Assembly (NCBI GenBank): GCA_938034875.1
Contig: CALHND010000004.1
Span: forward strand, 217,093 to 281,092
Source of the DNA: an uncultured Clostridia bacterium
Lineage (GTDB): Bacteria > Bacillota > Clostridia > Oscillospirales > Acutalibacteraceae
Length of the DNA stretch: 64,000 nt
Reading direction: 5' to 3'
The stretch's first letter is position 1. Each line of letters starts with the position of its first letter. Both the position numbers and the translations under genes were made by a program. Below, one piece after another: positions 9,175-18,648 of the stretch. The notes under the pieces were generated by a model. It did not search any database. It worked only from the letters and a program-made list of their open reading frames with translations, and was not told where the DNA came from.

Positions 9175-10230
9175 CTATAATATTTTTTCCCACTCCGCGC
9201 ATATTTTTTCAGCGCTCCATTTGTCTCTGATCTTGACTGCATTTTTAGACATTTTTTCAGCTTCTTGGGGATTGTCCGCAATAAATTTCATTGCACTGAA
9301 CATAGCCTCGCGATCTCCAACCGGCACTAATATACCGTTTTCTCCGGAACTTATTGCCAATGCAGCACCACCTGCAGGGCAATCAGTGCATATTGTTGGT
9401 ATACCAAGTGCTAATGCTTCTAACATAGAGTTTGATATTCCCTCAAAATTCGAAGTTGAAATATACATTGAAGCGTCAATAATTTTATTATATAAATCTG
9501 TTGTATAACCGCCCATAATGAAACGATCTTGAATATCATTTTTTTCAATGAAAGCCTTAAGTGAATCTTGCATATCACCCTGCCCATAAATATAAAATTT
9601 ATAATCAGGGTACTCTTTAAGAAACCTAAGTACGCACGAAGCCATCATTGGAATGTTTTTTTGATAGCTTAATCTGCAAGCGGCAACAATTTTCTTTTCA
9701 CGTTCATTTTCATATGGTTCAGGTAATTTATCAGGTATTGGATTTGGAATTATTACGCTATGTTTTTGAATTTTCTCTGAAAAATATCCTTGAGCATATT
9801 TAGTTTGAAACACTACTATATCTGCTAATCTGTAAAGTATACCCCTGAAGATGTCCCAAAACGAATTTTTTTTCATATTACTATATGGGTCATTTCGCTC
9901 TGAAGCAATAACTTTTTTACCCATAAAAAGCGCTGATGTTATGCCCGTAAATTTATCAAACGCAATAACCGTCTCTGAACCGTCATTGCGCAAAAGCTTT
10001 CTCATTTTTATTACACGCATAATTTTGCTGATTATTTTGCTTTTATGATTAACATCAACATTTATATGCTTTACTGAGTCATTGATTTTATATGATTCTT
10101 CATCGCTTATAAATGTATATATAGTAACATCGTAACCTTTATCATCTAAGTAGTTTGCTATATACGACATTACTCGTTCAGCGCCGCCGCTTCCAAGCAA
10201 TGGTATAATGCATGATACTTTTTTACTCAT
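9175..10230 (-). CDS. GT4 family glycosyltransferase
   Basis: A 351-residue GT4 transferase. The start is set at the ATG at 10230 (MSKKVSCIIPLLGSGGAER) because a GAAGGAG site lies just upstream and the longer reading frame adds a sequence that only overlaps the previous gene. With this start it overlaps the upstream GT4 gene by 8 bases, which suggests translational coupling. KIVAACRLSYQKN and FEGISNSMLEALALGIPTI (EX7E motif) mark the donor domain. It resembles the PglH/PglJ-like GalNAc transferase group in the N-terminal segment, but this is weak evidence for the sugar used. Confidence 0.85.
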   Translation of the reverse strand: MSKKVSCIIPLLGSGGAERVMSYIANYLDDKGYDVTIYTFISDEESYKINDSVKHINVDVNHKSKIISKIMRVIKMRKLLRNDGSETVIAFDKFTGITSALFMGKKVIASERNDPYSNMKKNSFWDIFRGILYRLADIVVFQTKYAQGYFSEKIQKHSVIIPNPIPDKLPEPYENEREKKIVAACRLSYQKNIPMMASCVLRFLKEYPDYKFYIYGQGDMQDSLKAFIEKNDIQDRFIMGGYTTDLYNKIIDASMYISTSNFEGISNSMLEALALGIPTICTDCPAGGAALAISSGENGILVPVGDREAMFSAMKFIADNPQEAEKMSKNAVKIRDKWSAEKICAEWEKIL

Positions 10231-11386
10231 TTGTGGCTCCTTCAATTTTATCTTTGTTCGCTTTAAGAATTTTATCGGCAATTTTATTCCAAGAAAAATC
10301 GCTAATAATTCTTTCTTTTGCAGCTTTAGCCGTGTTCAAACTCAAATTTTCATCATGCAAGTACGCTAAAACTGCATCTGCCCATTTATCAACTTTAAAC
10401 TCCTGAACGATAGTTCCATATTTTTGTTCAGTTATCAAAGTGGACGATCCACCGTTTAATGATGTAACAACCGGTGTTTCAAGCAACATAGATTCAAGCA
10501 AAACCATGCCGAATATTTCGAATTTTGTAGGTAAAACAAAAACATCACTGATTTTATATACACTTGAAAGTTCCGCCTGAGAAAGTGATTTAATATATAT
10601 GATTTTATTCAAAATATTTAATTGTTCAGCGTACTCAAAACACTCGTTAACGTAGTTTTGTTTTCCCGTACCGATAACCAACAGCCTTGCATTATCTTCT
10701 TTTTTTGCAACCTCAGCAAAAACTTCAAACAAAAACTTAATGTTTCGGCGTTCTTCAAGTACACCAATATATGTAATAAGTTTATAACCCTCATCACATT
10801 TTTCAGATGCTAATTTTTCGCAAAAAGGCGGAATAGAGTCACTATCATTTATAAGACGGTCAAAATCTAAACCTACACCTACTGTAACTACATTTTTAAA
10901 ACCGTGTTTTCTTACACTGTCAGACGCAAGTTCACTTTTGGTAAAAACCATGGTTTTGTTAGTGTTTTTCTTGTTAAGTAACAGTAGGTCTATTATTTTA
11001 CATTTTAATAAATGCTTTTTGCTGATATCAGAATCGTACGGCCCGTGGTAAACATAAACAGGTTTATTACTGAAAGTATATAAATACCAACTTGTTATTT
11101 GATCATATTCAGATACTTGTATCAAATCGTACTGTTTAACGATTTTGTTTAATCCAAGGAAAAAACCATTTTTTAATATTGAAAAAGAACGCAACCAGAA
11201 AATTTTAATTTCTTTGTCATTATCAAAATTGATGTTCTGAACATAAGACGAGACATTTCCCGCGTAATAACAAATATCACATGTATGACCTGCTCTAACA
11301 AACGCCTTAGCCAAGCCTATTTCTTGTGAATTATAATTGTCAATATTCAAAACACTTGGATAAGTGCGAACTATAAGTATTTTCAT
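10223..11386 (-). CDS. GT4 family glycosyltransferase
   Basis: A 387-residue GT4-type transferase. The N-terminus MKILIVRTYPSVLN starts a GT-B domain. VYVYHGPYDSD lies in the acceptor domain, and LITYIGVLEERRNIKFL with KFEIFGMVLLESMLLETPVV (EX7E) marks the donor domain. The ATG overlaps the stop of the preceding GT4 gene as ATGA, a 4-base overlap typical of coupled operon genes. It would add a sugar to the undecaprenyl-linked unit in the cytoplasm. Confidence 0.84.
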   Translation of the reverse strand: MKILIVRTYPSVLNIDNYNSQEIGLAKAFVRAGHTCDICYYAGNVSSYVQNINFDNDKEIKIFWLRSFSILKNGFFLGLNKIVKQYDLIQVSEYDQITSWYLYTFSNKPVYVYHGPYDSDISKKHLLKCKIIDLLLLNKKNTNKTMVFTKSELASDSVRKHGFKNVVTVGVGLDFDRLINDSDSIPPFCEKLASEKCDEGYKLITYIGVLEERRNIKFLFEVFAEVAKKEDNARLLVIGTGKQNYVNECFEYAEQLNILNKIIYIKSLSQAELSSVYKISDVFVLPTKFEIFGMVLLESMLLETPVVTSLNGGSSTLITEQKYGTIVQEFKVDKWADAVLAYLHDENLSLNTAKAAKERIISDFSWNKIADKILKANKDKIEGATNE

Positions 11387-12510
11387 ATAATATCCTTATT
11401 ATCAAAATAACATTTTAAATAAAAATCTTCCAACCATTTTGCAGTCGTTTTAATGTCGAATCCGGAGTCAATTACCTGCTGTGAAGTATCTTTTCTTTCA
11501 AATGTGCTAAACTTATTGAGCACACTATCAGCCCAAAATTCAGCAGATGAGTTCAATGAAATATAATCAATGTTACCCGTAACATTAACTTCTTTAGTAA
11601 TTACATCGGACATTATAATCGGCAATCCTGCTGACTGTGCCTCAATACCGGTAACAGGCAAGCCCTCCCATAATGAAGGAAGTAAAAACAAATCGAAACC
11701 TTGCATTAGCCTGTTAACATCGCTGCGATGCCCTAAAATTATTACTGAATCAGTAAGACCTAACTCATTAATTTTATTTTTCACATCATCCATCAAGCGT
11801 CCATCGCCAATAAGTACTAGTACAGAATCCTGTCGCTTGTCATGAATACTTTTAAAAATGTCAAGCAAAAAGTCGTGGTTTTTTTGTTGCATAAATCTGC
11901 CCACATGGCCAATTACAAACTTATTATCTAACCCAAATTCTTTTCGTACATCGTTTCTAATCGATTCATTGTAGCGGTATTTATCAACTTCAATTCCGTT
12001 TTTAATAAATACGGCTTTATTGCTTTTCACTGCTTTTTCACCAAAAGTCCAAACACCCGCAGGAGTGGAACACATAAACATATCAGTACAATACTTTTTG
12101 ATGAATATTTTTTCATATAAAAAGAAAAAATACTTAAGGTTAACAACTGTTTTTGCATTATGACTATGTGCTATTCTGGTTGGCAATCCAACTTTTTTTG
12201 CGATTTTAAGAGGCCAATAATTAAGTTCTGAATGGGCATGAATCACTTTATACTCAGGATGTTCCCTTAAGACCTTTTCGATACTATTATTAAATCGTCT
12301 CATTTTAAATGGGTTAAAAGCCGGCGTTTTATATATTTTGCCGCCCATTTCCAATACTTCTTTTTCATAACATCCCTCATAAGGTCTATGCAAAAGAAAG
12401 TCGAACTGAACTTTTTCTCTATCAATATTTCTGTATATATTCATTAACAAAGACTCAATTCCACCCGGATTAAGTTCAACATTTTCGTGCAGAATTCTTA
12501 TTGGTTCCAT
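11383..12510 (-). CDS. GT4 family glycosyltransferase (EpsF-like)
   Basis: A 375-residue GT4 enzyme. The start is placed at 12510 (MEPIRILHENVELNPGGIES) because a GGAGG site stands five bases upstream, whereas the ATG four codons earlier overlaps that site. The N-terminal ILHENVELNPGGIESLLMNI and the segment VIHAHSELNYWPLKIAKKVG are characteristic of EpsF-type exopolysaccharide transferases. VIGHVGRFMQQKNHDFLLDI and LPSLWEGLPVTGIEAQSAG (EX7E) form the donor site. It is the first of the four consecutive GT4 genes in transcription order. Confidence 0.87.
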   Translation of the reverse strand: MEPIRILHENVELNPGGIESLLMNIYRNIDREKVQFDFLLHRPYEGCYEKEVLEMGGKIYKTPAFNPFKMRRFNNSIEKVLREHPEYKVIHAHSELNYWPLKIAKKVGLPTRIAHSHNAKTVVNLKYFFFLYEKIFIKKYCTDMFMCSTPAGVWTFGEKAVKSNKAVFIKNGIEVDKYRYNESIRNDVRKEFGLDNKFVIGHVGRFMQQKNHDFLLDIFKSIHDKRQDSVLVLIGDGRLMDDVKNKINELGLTDSVIILGHRSDVNRLMQGFDLFLLPSLWEGLPVTGIEAQSAGLPIIMSDVITKEVNVTGNIDYISLNSSAEFWADSVLNKFSTFERKDTSQQVIDSGFDIKTTAKWLEDFYLKCYFDNKDII

Positions 12511-12558
12511 ATTAACCTCCATACAGATTATCTATTTAAATTAATCAAATATTAAATT

Positions 12559-13944
12559 TTAGGTGTCAATCATACTATTATTTTCTTGCTGTTGGTTGTA
12601 CACCATTTTTTTAGTTTTACTGTCATAACTTTTATAAAAAGTAATGCAGTTAAAAATATAAAAAACAAAAAGGAAGAAGTTTCTTTCGTAAATATACTGA
12701 AGTGACTGTAATCCAAAAACAAATGCAAAAAGCGGTATATACCCAATCAAACCTTTTCTAATTACAGCAAACCTTTTTAAATAATTACGATACAACAAAA
12801 CTAATAAAATTATAAAAGCAATACCACCGATGATACCCCATGATGAAACTAATTCTATAAAAATATTATGGGGGCTTGCAACTATATTAGTTCCGTCTAA
12901 CAAAACTCTGAATTTGAATTTAAACGAGAACAGTCCTCCTCCAAAAAACAAAGCCAATGGATGATCTAGTAGGTATTGTATATAGTTTTTATATATATTA
13001 GATCTGCCAGTGGTTAACTGATCGATATCCTGTGCTAAAGTGAATCTTTCAAGATAAATATTAAAAATTTCACTTAATCTTTCATTACTCAAAATTATAA
13101 AAAATGCTACGGCAATTAAACTAATAAAAATTAGCCAATATTTAGGTTTGTTAATTAAAAATATTAAGTACAATAACATACATAAGGCCGTAGTTATTAA
13201 GAATGATTTAGAAATCATAAATAAAGCAGATATGAAGCATATACCAATCATAATTGTATAAACTACGCTGAATCCGTTAACTAACATATAGTTAATAACG
13301 CTTGTAATCATAATTAAGATAAATAGTGCATAAAAGTTTTTTTCTAAATAAGCGTTAGCTATAATATCATTTCGTGTAAATACGCTTATGCTTTTTCCCC
13401 AGTTATAAATAATAACTGTACAAGAAACAACAGTCATTGCGCAACTGTACCATTTAATTATTTTACTGCTGTCTATATATATTTCACTATCTACTATAAG
13501 CCAACAAAACAGTGCAAGAGATATAATCCAATGCAACATAGATGTTGTAAAACTTTGTTTAGCTAATATTTTAAAGATAACTTCAACAAATATGAAAATT
13601 AAAGTTATATAAATTACAAAAGTTGGTGCAGTTAATTTTTTGATAACAAGCTTTGCAAATACTATAAAAATCATGAAGTTTATACATGCAGTTCCGGCTA
13701 TTGCAATCAACATAAAATAAGGAGATATAAATGCAAGTTGATATATGTTAATTTCAATAGGTGATATCAAAACGCAAAAAACTATCAAAAAACCTAACAA
13801 ATTCAGTATGCTAGTTTTACCAGCCTGATGAAAAACTATATACATAGCTGTAAATGCCATTATTAATAATAGCATTATGTTTTCAAATCTATTGTTTTTA
13901 TTTTCTGACTGTGTTGCTATTTCAAAATTATTTTTAACAATCAT
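12559..13944 (-). CDS. O-antigen ligase/polymerase-like membrane protein (Wzy-like)
   Basis: A 461-residue integral membrane protein with about ten to twelve hydrophobic segments. The large loop near residues 290-355 holds RSNIYKNYIQYLLDHPLALF followed by a glycine-rich FFGGGLF segment and SPHNIFIELVSSWGIIGG. The pattern DHP...G...PHNxxxE is the signature of the O-antigen ligase/polymerase (Wzy/WaaL) superfamily. In a Wzx/Wzy-type locus it would polymerise repeat units outside the membrane. The only clear Shine-Dalgarno (GGAGG) lies unusually far, about 16 bases, before the ATG, so the exact start is less sure. Confidence 0.82.
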   Translation of the reverse strand: MIVKNNFEIATQSENKNNRFENIMLLLIMAFTAMYIVFHQAGKTSILNLLGFLIVFCVLISPIEINIYQLAFISPYFMLIAIAGTACINFMIFIVFAKLVIKKLTAPTFVIYITLIFIFVEVIFKILAKQSFTTSMLHWIISLALFCWLIVDSEIYIDSSKIIKWYSCAMTVVSCTVIIYNWGKSISVFTRNDIIANAYLEKNFYALFILIMITSVINYMLVNGFSVVYTIMIGICFISALFMISKSFLITTALCMLLYLIFLINKPKYWLIFISLIAVAFFIILSNERLSEIFNIYLERFTLAQDIDQLTTGRSNIYKNYIQYLLDHPLALFFGGGLFSFKFKFRVLLDGTNIVASPHNIFIELVSSWGIIGGIAFIILLVLLYRNYLKRFAVIRKGLIGYIPLFAFVFGLQSLQYIYERNFFLFVFYIFNCITFYKSYDSKTKKMVYNQQQENNSMIDT

Positions 13945-13992
13945 AATTTATATAATACATCCTCCATAAAGTAAAAAACATTAACTTGAATT

Positions 13993-14982
13993 TTATCCTT
14001 TAATTTTATAAGTTATAGGTTTTAAAAAACAATATAAAAATGAAAAAATCAAGATTGTTAACCTTCGAGGTAACAAATGACACATTTTATGTGAGAATAC
14101 ACTAATAACTCCGCGCTCATCTTTAAACAAAGGCGTTGTTTTCCACGGTGACATGCTCTTATACTTCAAAAATTCAGTTCTATAAGGATGATCATTCGTT
14201 TCATACCATGGTCGGTTAGAATCCATAAAACAGCTTGTAAAATGTACAATATTAGGTGAATTTGTGCTTTCAATCACCGTTTTTTCATCATAGAAATCAT
14301 GTACCCTTTTAAGATTTTTAACCTCTTTATATTTAAAATAGTATAATAACGAAAATGCATTAAATTTAGGTGTGAAAACAAGCTTTTCATCAGTACAAAC
14401 GCAAGCGTTCAAAACCTCTTGATCTACAAAAACTAAACTGTTTGGCTTGCTTTTTATATATTCGGTAAACTTTTTTTCTAAGTTATTTTTTCTAATATAA
14501 TCAAGATTGAGTACTAAGTTACCACAATTCAAATATGGGTCATTTAAACTCAGGCCTATATCTGTTTTATACCAATTACTTACGCAGTCAAGTGAACCAG
14601 CAGCAGCTTTTCCTTTTAAATCAACATCCCAATACTCTGATAGCGATCCGGTGACAATTGTATCACAATCAATATGTATAATTTTATCTAAGTCCTTAAA
14701 AATAGACGCCTCATATAATCTGGCAAAAGTACTTATATTCCAATGTTGTACATCAATATCAACGCCTACAATATTACTAAAATCAATAATTTTTACAAAT
14801 TCAATTTTTCGATTATATTTTTTTGCAATTGAATTAATATTTTGTTTATTATCATGACTAATATTGTTGTCTATGATATATACATTTATCTCATCTACAT
14901 CTTTATTGTTTTCAAATAAAGAGATAATTGAAATACCTGCAAGCATTGAATATTTATCACTTGATGAATAAGCTATATTCAC
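13993..14982 (-). CDS. GT8 family glycosyltransferase
   Basis: A 329-residue GT8 (lipopolysaccharide galactosyltransferase-like) enzyme. MNIAYSSSDKYSMLAGISI starts the nucleotide-sugar-binding fold. IIHIDCDTIVTGSLSEYW near residue 100 contains the DxD metal motif, and FVDQEVLNA is typical of the family. The C-terminus ends in a hydrophobic/basic segment (LTILIFSFLYCFLKPITYKI) that could bind the membrane. Translation begins at GTG, six bases after the rfbC-like stop, with an AAGGA site. GT8 enzymes are retaining and usually transfer glucose or galactose. Confidence 0.85.
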   Translation of the reverse strand: MNIAYSSSDKYSMLAGISIISLFENNKDVDEINVYIIDNNISHDNKQNINSIAKKYNRKIEFVKIIDFSNIVGVDIDVQHWNISTFARLYEASIFKDLDKIIHIDCDTIVTGSLSEYWDVDLKGKAAAGSLDCVSNWYKTDIGLSLNDPYLNCGNLVLNLDYIRKNNLEKKFTEYIKSKPNSLVFVDQEVLNACVCTDEKLVFTPKFNAFSLLYYFKYKEVKNLKRVHDFYDEKTVIESTNSPNIVHFTSCFMDSNRPWYETNDHPYRTEFLKYKSMSPWKTTPLFKDERGVISVFSHKMCHLLPRRLTILIFSFLYCFLKPITYKIKG

Positions 14983-14987
14983 TAAAC

Positions 14988-15560
14988 TCAGTCCTTAAAT
15001 AGTTTCTTGTAATCGGAAAAACTCATAAGATTTTTATCTTTTTCCGAAATAATCATTTTTTCTATGCCACCGATTTTGTCAATTGGCCATTCGATACCAA
15101 TTTCCTTATCATTCCACATGATTCCTGAATCTCCGTCACCGTAAAAGACTTGTCCGCATTTGTACGATACTATCGAATCCTCTAAAACTAGGTAACCGTG
15201 TCCGAAAAATTCAGGTATATAAAGTTCGTATTGATTTTCTTCTGTAAGGTCAAATCCCTGCCATTTACCAAATGTGGGGCTGTTCGGACGCAAATCAACA
15301 ATAACATCAAACACATGACCTTTTATGCAGCGGACGAGCTTTGCCTGCTGCTTGACGAGCTGAAAATGAGTAGCACGAATTACTCCCTTGTGCGAAACAG
15401 TGTAAAACACTTCTTTAAGTTCATGCTCTATTCCATTCGCTTTAAAAGTATCAACGTTATAATCTTTAATAAATCCGCCGCGCTCATCAGTTGCATAAAA
15501 CGGTTTAATTAAATATGCTCCATCAAGCTCAGTCTTTTGAAAATCAAATTTTTGTATCAT
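14988..15560 (-). CDS. rfbC: dTDP-4-dehydro-6-deoxyhexose epimerase, RfbC/RmlC-like
   Basis: A 190-residue cupin-fold sugar epimerase. The start is taken at 15560 (MIQKFDFQKTEL) because GGAAGG stands just upstream; the longer frame lies inside the preceding acyltransferase gene. DERGGFIKDY, QAKLVRCIKGHVFDVIVDLR, FFGHGYLVLEDS, YKC and GIMWNDKEIGIEWP are all RmlC-family landmarks. The usual GLHxQ active-site strand reads RATHFQ: the catalytic histidine is kept but the neighbouring residues differ. It may therefore be a 5- or 3-epimerase of a modified sugar instead of the strict 3,5-epimerase of rhamnose synthesis; no rfbD (RmlD) gene is seen in the window. The gene overlaps the upstream acyltransferase by 17 bases. 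Confidence 0.82.
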   Translation of the reverse strand: MIQKFDFQKTELDGAYLIKPFYATDERGGFIKDYNVDTFKANGIEHELKEVFYTVSHKGVIRATHFQLVKQQAKLVRCIKGHVFDVIVDLRPNSPTFGKWQGFDLTEENQYELYIPEFFGHGYLVLEDSIVSYKCGQVFYGDGDSGIMWNDKEIGIEWPIDKIGGIEKMIISEKDKNLMSFSDYKKLFKD

Positions 15561-16656
15561 GTATTTTCCTTCCCATAAAAACGCGTAATGGTGTCTTATC
15601 AAAAATGATAGCAGCTACTCTCAAACAGAGCATTGTAAACGCAAAACTAATTATAACAAAAAGAATTTCTGATATATATAATGGAATTTTATCAGTAAGT
15701 TTAATTAATATTAAAAATTCGCGTAAGGCTACAATGCAAATTTGATTAAATACTAAATAAACGATCGAATTTATGCCTATATATTTTATTTCATTGATAA
15801 CTGATACGCATAGTTTGTTTTTACACTTATCAATATGACGCGATAAACTTAATAAAACGATGAAACTTAGTATACTGCTTATTAAAAATAAAGAAATATA
15901 TCCATACCGCATAATACGCATATTAATTTTGGCATTGCAAAAAATCATCAATACATTAACTACAAAAAGGATGAGAGTTGCTGGTAAATTAAGATTTTTT
16001 AAATAAGAAACACACTTATTTTTGCAGTTATTAAATAAATAACCAGCTTCAAGAAGCCCTACGCCAACAAATGCTTGTGAAATTGATAACGGCATAATAT
16101 ATGATGTAATCTTTGTGGCAATAATACCAACCAAAAAAATAGCAAACGCAACGGTAGATCTAACGTATCTGTTAGAAATTAAAGAAACAAAAAAGTAAAT
16201 AATTTCAGCAAAAAACAGTGCTGTTAAAAACCAAATTGCTTGAGTGATAGGCAAACCATCGTGGTTAAATGTTAAAAAACTTTTTAACGGAGCTAAAATA
16301 TCGTCTTCTGTGTTTTTATTTACAATAATCCAAAGAGGATAATGTACTATAAATGCAAATAAGTAAGGAATTAAAAGTGAAAAGGCTTTCTTTTTTAAAA
16401 AAGACAGAAAGTGATCTATTTTATGCTGTTTAAAAAAATAACCTGATACAATAAAGAAAACAGGCATATGAAATGCATGAGCATAAAAATCAAATTGACT
16501 GTTTGCTACATAGTCAATGTGACATAAAACCATTAATATTATACAAAAACCGCGAAGAGTATCAATAGACCAGATTCTGTTATCGCCGTTCTTTGTATGG
16601 CTATAACTTAAAGGGCTGTAACTTAAAGAGCTGTTCTTTAAAGAGCTGTTCTTCAT
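15544..16656 (-). CDS. Acyltransferase family 3 membrane protein (O-acetyltransferase type)
   Basis: A 370-residue protein of the acyltransferase-3 family (OafA/YrhL/WecH group), which transfers acetyl or other acyl groups to sugars across the membrane. RIWSIDTLRGFCIILMVLCH near residue 27 contains the R...RG and histidine elements of the family, and HAFHMPVFFIVSGYFFK follows. About ten hydrophobic segments are visible. A GGAGG site supports the ATG at 16656. The first 20 residues are a low-complexity tail built from a five-residue unit (NSSLK/NSSLS/YSPLS), encoded by three 15-base DNA repeats at 16604-16648. The likely role is O-acylation of the surface polymer. Confidence 0.85.
   Translation of the reverse strand: MKNSSLKNSSLSYSPLSYSHTKNGDNRIWSIDTLRGFCIILMVLCHIDYVANSQFDFYAHAFHMPVFFIVSGYFFKQHKIDHFLSFLKKKAFSLLIPYLFAFIVHYPLWIIVNKNTEDDILAPLKSFLTFNHDGLPITQAIWFLTALFFAEIIYFFVSLISNRYVRSTVAFAIFLVGIIATKITSYIMPLSISQAFVGVGLLEAGYLFNNCKNKCVSYLKNLNLPATLILFVVNVLMIFCNAKINMRIMRYGYISLFLISSILSFIVLLSLSRHIDKCKNKLCVSVINEIKYIGINSIVYLVFNQICIVALREFLILIKLTDKIPLYISEILFVIISFAFTMLCLRVAAIIFDKTPLRVFMGRKIHDTKI
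16604..16648 (-). repeat. Three tandem 15-base repeats at an acyltransferase N-terminus
   Basis: Three adjacent 15-base units share the core cttaaagrgctg on the plus strand: 16604-16618, 16619-16633 and 16634-16648, with a partial fourth to the start codon. They encode the variable tail of the acyltransferase. The unit is a multiple of three, so copy-number change would alter tail length without shifting the frame. Confidence 0.85.
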
Positions 16657-16674
16657 AAGTCCTCCAAAATAAAA

Positions 16675-17586
16675 TTAAACTGTTTTTAGCCACTCCATCG
16701 TACTCTTTGTTCCCTCGGCAAAAGAAATTGTTGCCGCAAAACCGGTATCTCTCTCTGTATCTGTTGTATCAAATGCGGAAAGAGGCAAATCTGTACCTGT
16801 AAAAGGAATATCTCCAAAAACAGGTTTTGCGTTTTGGTCAAGTGCCGAAGTCATCTCTATAATAAATTCTTTTAACGGCTTTGCATTTCCGCTTCCAATT
16901 ATATACTCGCAAAACGGTTTTCCGTTCATTGCAATTAAATAAAACGCTCGAGCAACATCGCTAACATGGACAAAATCATAATTTTGAGTAGCTGCTGTAA
17001 ACTGCAACGGTTCACCGTTAATAATTTTGCGTATAGTTGTATTTACAAAACGAGGAGAAAGTTCACCCTCGCCGTATGCATTAGTAATCATTGGCCATAT
17101 AAGATCAATACCAATATCTGCAGCCACAACTTTGCACAAGTTATGTGCAATAAGTTTTCCCATGCCATAAATATAACCCATACCGGGTTGGCTGCCCTGT
17201 GTGCTTACTGCAGCAGCAACTTCGCGCTCCATAATGCTGCCGGCAACAACAAATCTGCTGCAACCGAGCTGCTTTGCAGTTTTCATAAGCTCAACTGTCC
17301 AAAGAGCGTTGTTCATCTGCAGATTATAGTCAACCCTTTTGGGTCCTGCTGAACCTACCCAAGCAAAATGGATAACTGTATCGTATTCGTCGGGCTTGAC
17401 AACAGTCATTAACTCTTCGGGTTTTGAAATATCCAGTTTTTTGTATTGAACAGTTTTAGTTTCTGCAATATTGGCTGGTTTTTCTTTTATATCAAGAGCT
17501 AAAACCTCAACACCGTTTTCGGCAAGGCATTTAACAGTATTGCTTCCGACAAATCCGTCTGCACCTGTAACAATCACTCTTTTCAT
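16675..17586 (-). CDS. NAD-dependent sugar epimerase/reductase (extended SDR)
   Basis: A 303-residue extended short-chain dehydrogenase. The start is the ATG at 17586 (MKRVIVTGADGFVGSN) because AGGTG lies six bases upstream; a GTG three codons earlier is possible. VIVTGADGFVGSN is the NAD(P) motif and YGMGK is the YxxxK catalytic motif. It follows rfbG directly, so it most probably reduces C4 (or epimerises) CDP-4-keto-6-deoxyglucose, as RfbJ/abequose synthase-like enzymes do. An alternative is the C4-reductase of the dTDP-dideoxysugar made by the distal part of the operon. The substrate cannot be fixed from sequence. Confidence 0.8.
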   Translation of the reverse strand: MKRVIVTGADGFVGSNTVKCLAENGVEVLALDIKEKPANIAETKTVQYKKLDISKPEELMTVVKPDEYDTVIHFAWVGSAGPKRVDYNLQMNNALWTVELMKTAKQLGCSRFVVAGSIMEREVAAAVSTQGSQPGMGYIYGMGKLIAHNLCKVVAADIGIDLIWPMITNAYGEGELSPRFVNTTIRKIINGEPLQFTAATQNYDFVHVSDVARAFYLIAMNGKPFCEYIIGSGNAKPLKEFIIEMTSALDQNAKPVFGDIPFTGTDLPLSAFDTTDTERDTGFAATISFAEGTKSTMEWLKTV

Positions 17587-17595
17587 AAACCGCAC

Positions 17596-18648
17596 CTATC
17601 TTGTAATAAATTCTTCAATTTGGTTTTCCATTAATTTTGTAATATCTTCGCCGTTAAGCCAACACTTTGACCACTCCACAGTCTTTTCAACAGCAGTGTC
17701 CAAATTCCATCTCGGTCTCCAGTTAAATGTATCTTTAAGTTTTTGACAGTCGAGCTTAAGGAATGTTGCCTCATGAGGACCACCGTCAGATTTATTAATC
17801 CATTTAATTTCGTCTCCCCATTTGGATACAAACAGGTCAACAAGCCGACCAGTTTCAAAACAATCACAGTCATCAGGTCCTACATTGTACCATCCTGAAA
17901 GAGTTATATCATCGTTTTGGCGAGCGGCTATCATAAGATAAGCATAAAGCGGCTCTAAAACGTGCTGATATGGACGAGTTGAATAAGGATTTCTGACAAT
18001 AATATCGTTTTTTACTGCGGCAGCCCGCACACAATCAGGTATAATTCGATCGTTTGCAAAATCTCCACCGCCAATTACATTACCGGCTCGGGCGGTCGAA
18101 ATTGCCACTGTGTTATCACTAAAAAATGATTTTTTATAGCTGTGAGTGACAAGTTCAGAGCAAGATTTGCTGTTAGAATACGGGTCATAACCGTCAAGAT
18201 TTTCATCTTCACGGTAACCCTCTGCACGTTCTTTGTTCTCATATACCTTATCTGTTGTTACATTAAGAAATGACTTGACACAGCCAGTGTTCCTGATGCA
18301 CTCAAGAATGTTGACTGTGCCCATTACATTTGTTTCATATGTATAGCGAGGGTCTTTATAACTATCACGAACAATCGGTTGCGCCGCAAGATGAAAAACA
18401 ATTTCCGGCTTTACTTGGTCAAAAACTTCTTTGAGAGCATCATAATTTCTTATGTCACCGATAACGGATTTTGTTTTTTTGTCTATGTGGGCAATTGAAA
18501 ACAGATTAGGTTCTGTAGATGCTTCAAGTGAAAATCCGGTAACATCAGCACCAAGCTTACTAAGCCAAAATGATAACCACGATCCTTTAAATCCTGTATG
18601 GCCAGTAACCAAAACCCTTTTGCCTTTGTAAAAATTTAAATCAAACAT
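17596..18648 (-). CDS. rfbG: CDP-glucose 4,6-dehydratase
   Basis: A 350-residue extended SDR that matches RfbG/DdhB: FYKGKRVLVTGHTGFKGSWL at the N-terminus (TGHTGFKGSWL is highly characteristic of CDP-glucose dehydratases), HLAAQPIVRDSYKDP, NVTTDKVYENKE and the YSNSKSCSE catalytic motif (YxxxK). It makes CDP-4-keto-6-deoxyglucose from the rfbF product. A GGAG site precedes the ATG, which overlaps the end of the upstream acyltransferase gene by 8 bases. Confidence 0.94.
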   Translation of the reverse strand: MFDLNFYKGKRVLVTGHTGFKGSWLSFWLSKLGADVTGFSLEASTEPNLFSIAHIDKKTKSVIGDIRNYDALKEVFDQVKPEIVFHLAAQPIVRDSYKDPRYTYETNVMGTVNILECIRNTGCVKSFLNVTTDKVYENKERAEGYREDENLDGYDPYSNSKSCSELVTHSYKKSFFSDNTVAISTARAGNVIGGGDFANDRIIPDCVRAAAVKNDIIVRNPYSTRPYQHVLEPLYAYLMIAARQNDDITLSGWYNVGPDDCDCFETGRLVDLFVSKWGDEIKWINKSDGGPHEATFLKLDCQKLKDTFNWRPRWNLDTAVEKTVEWSKCWLNGEDITKLMENQIEEFITR

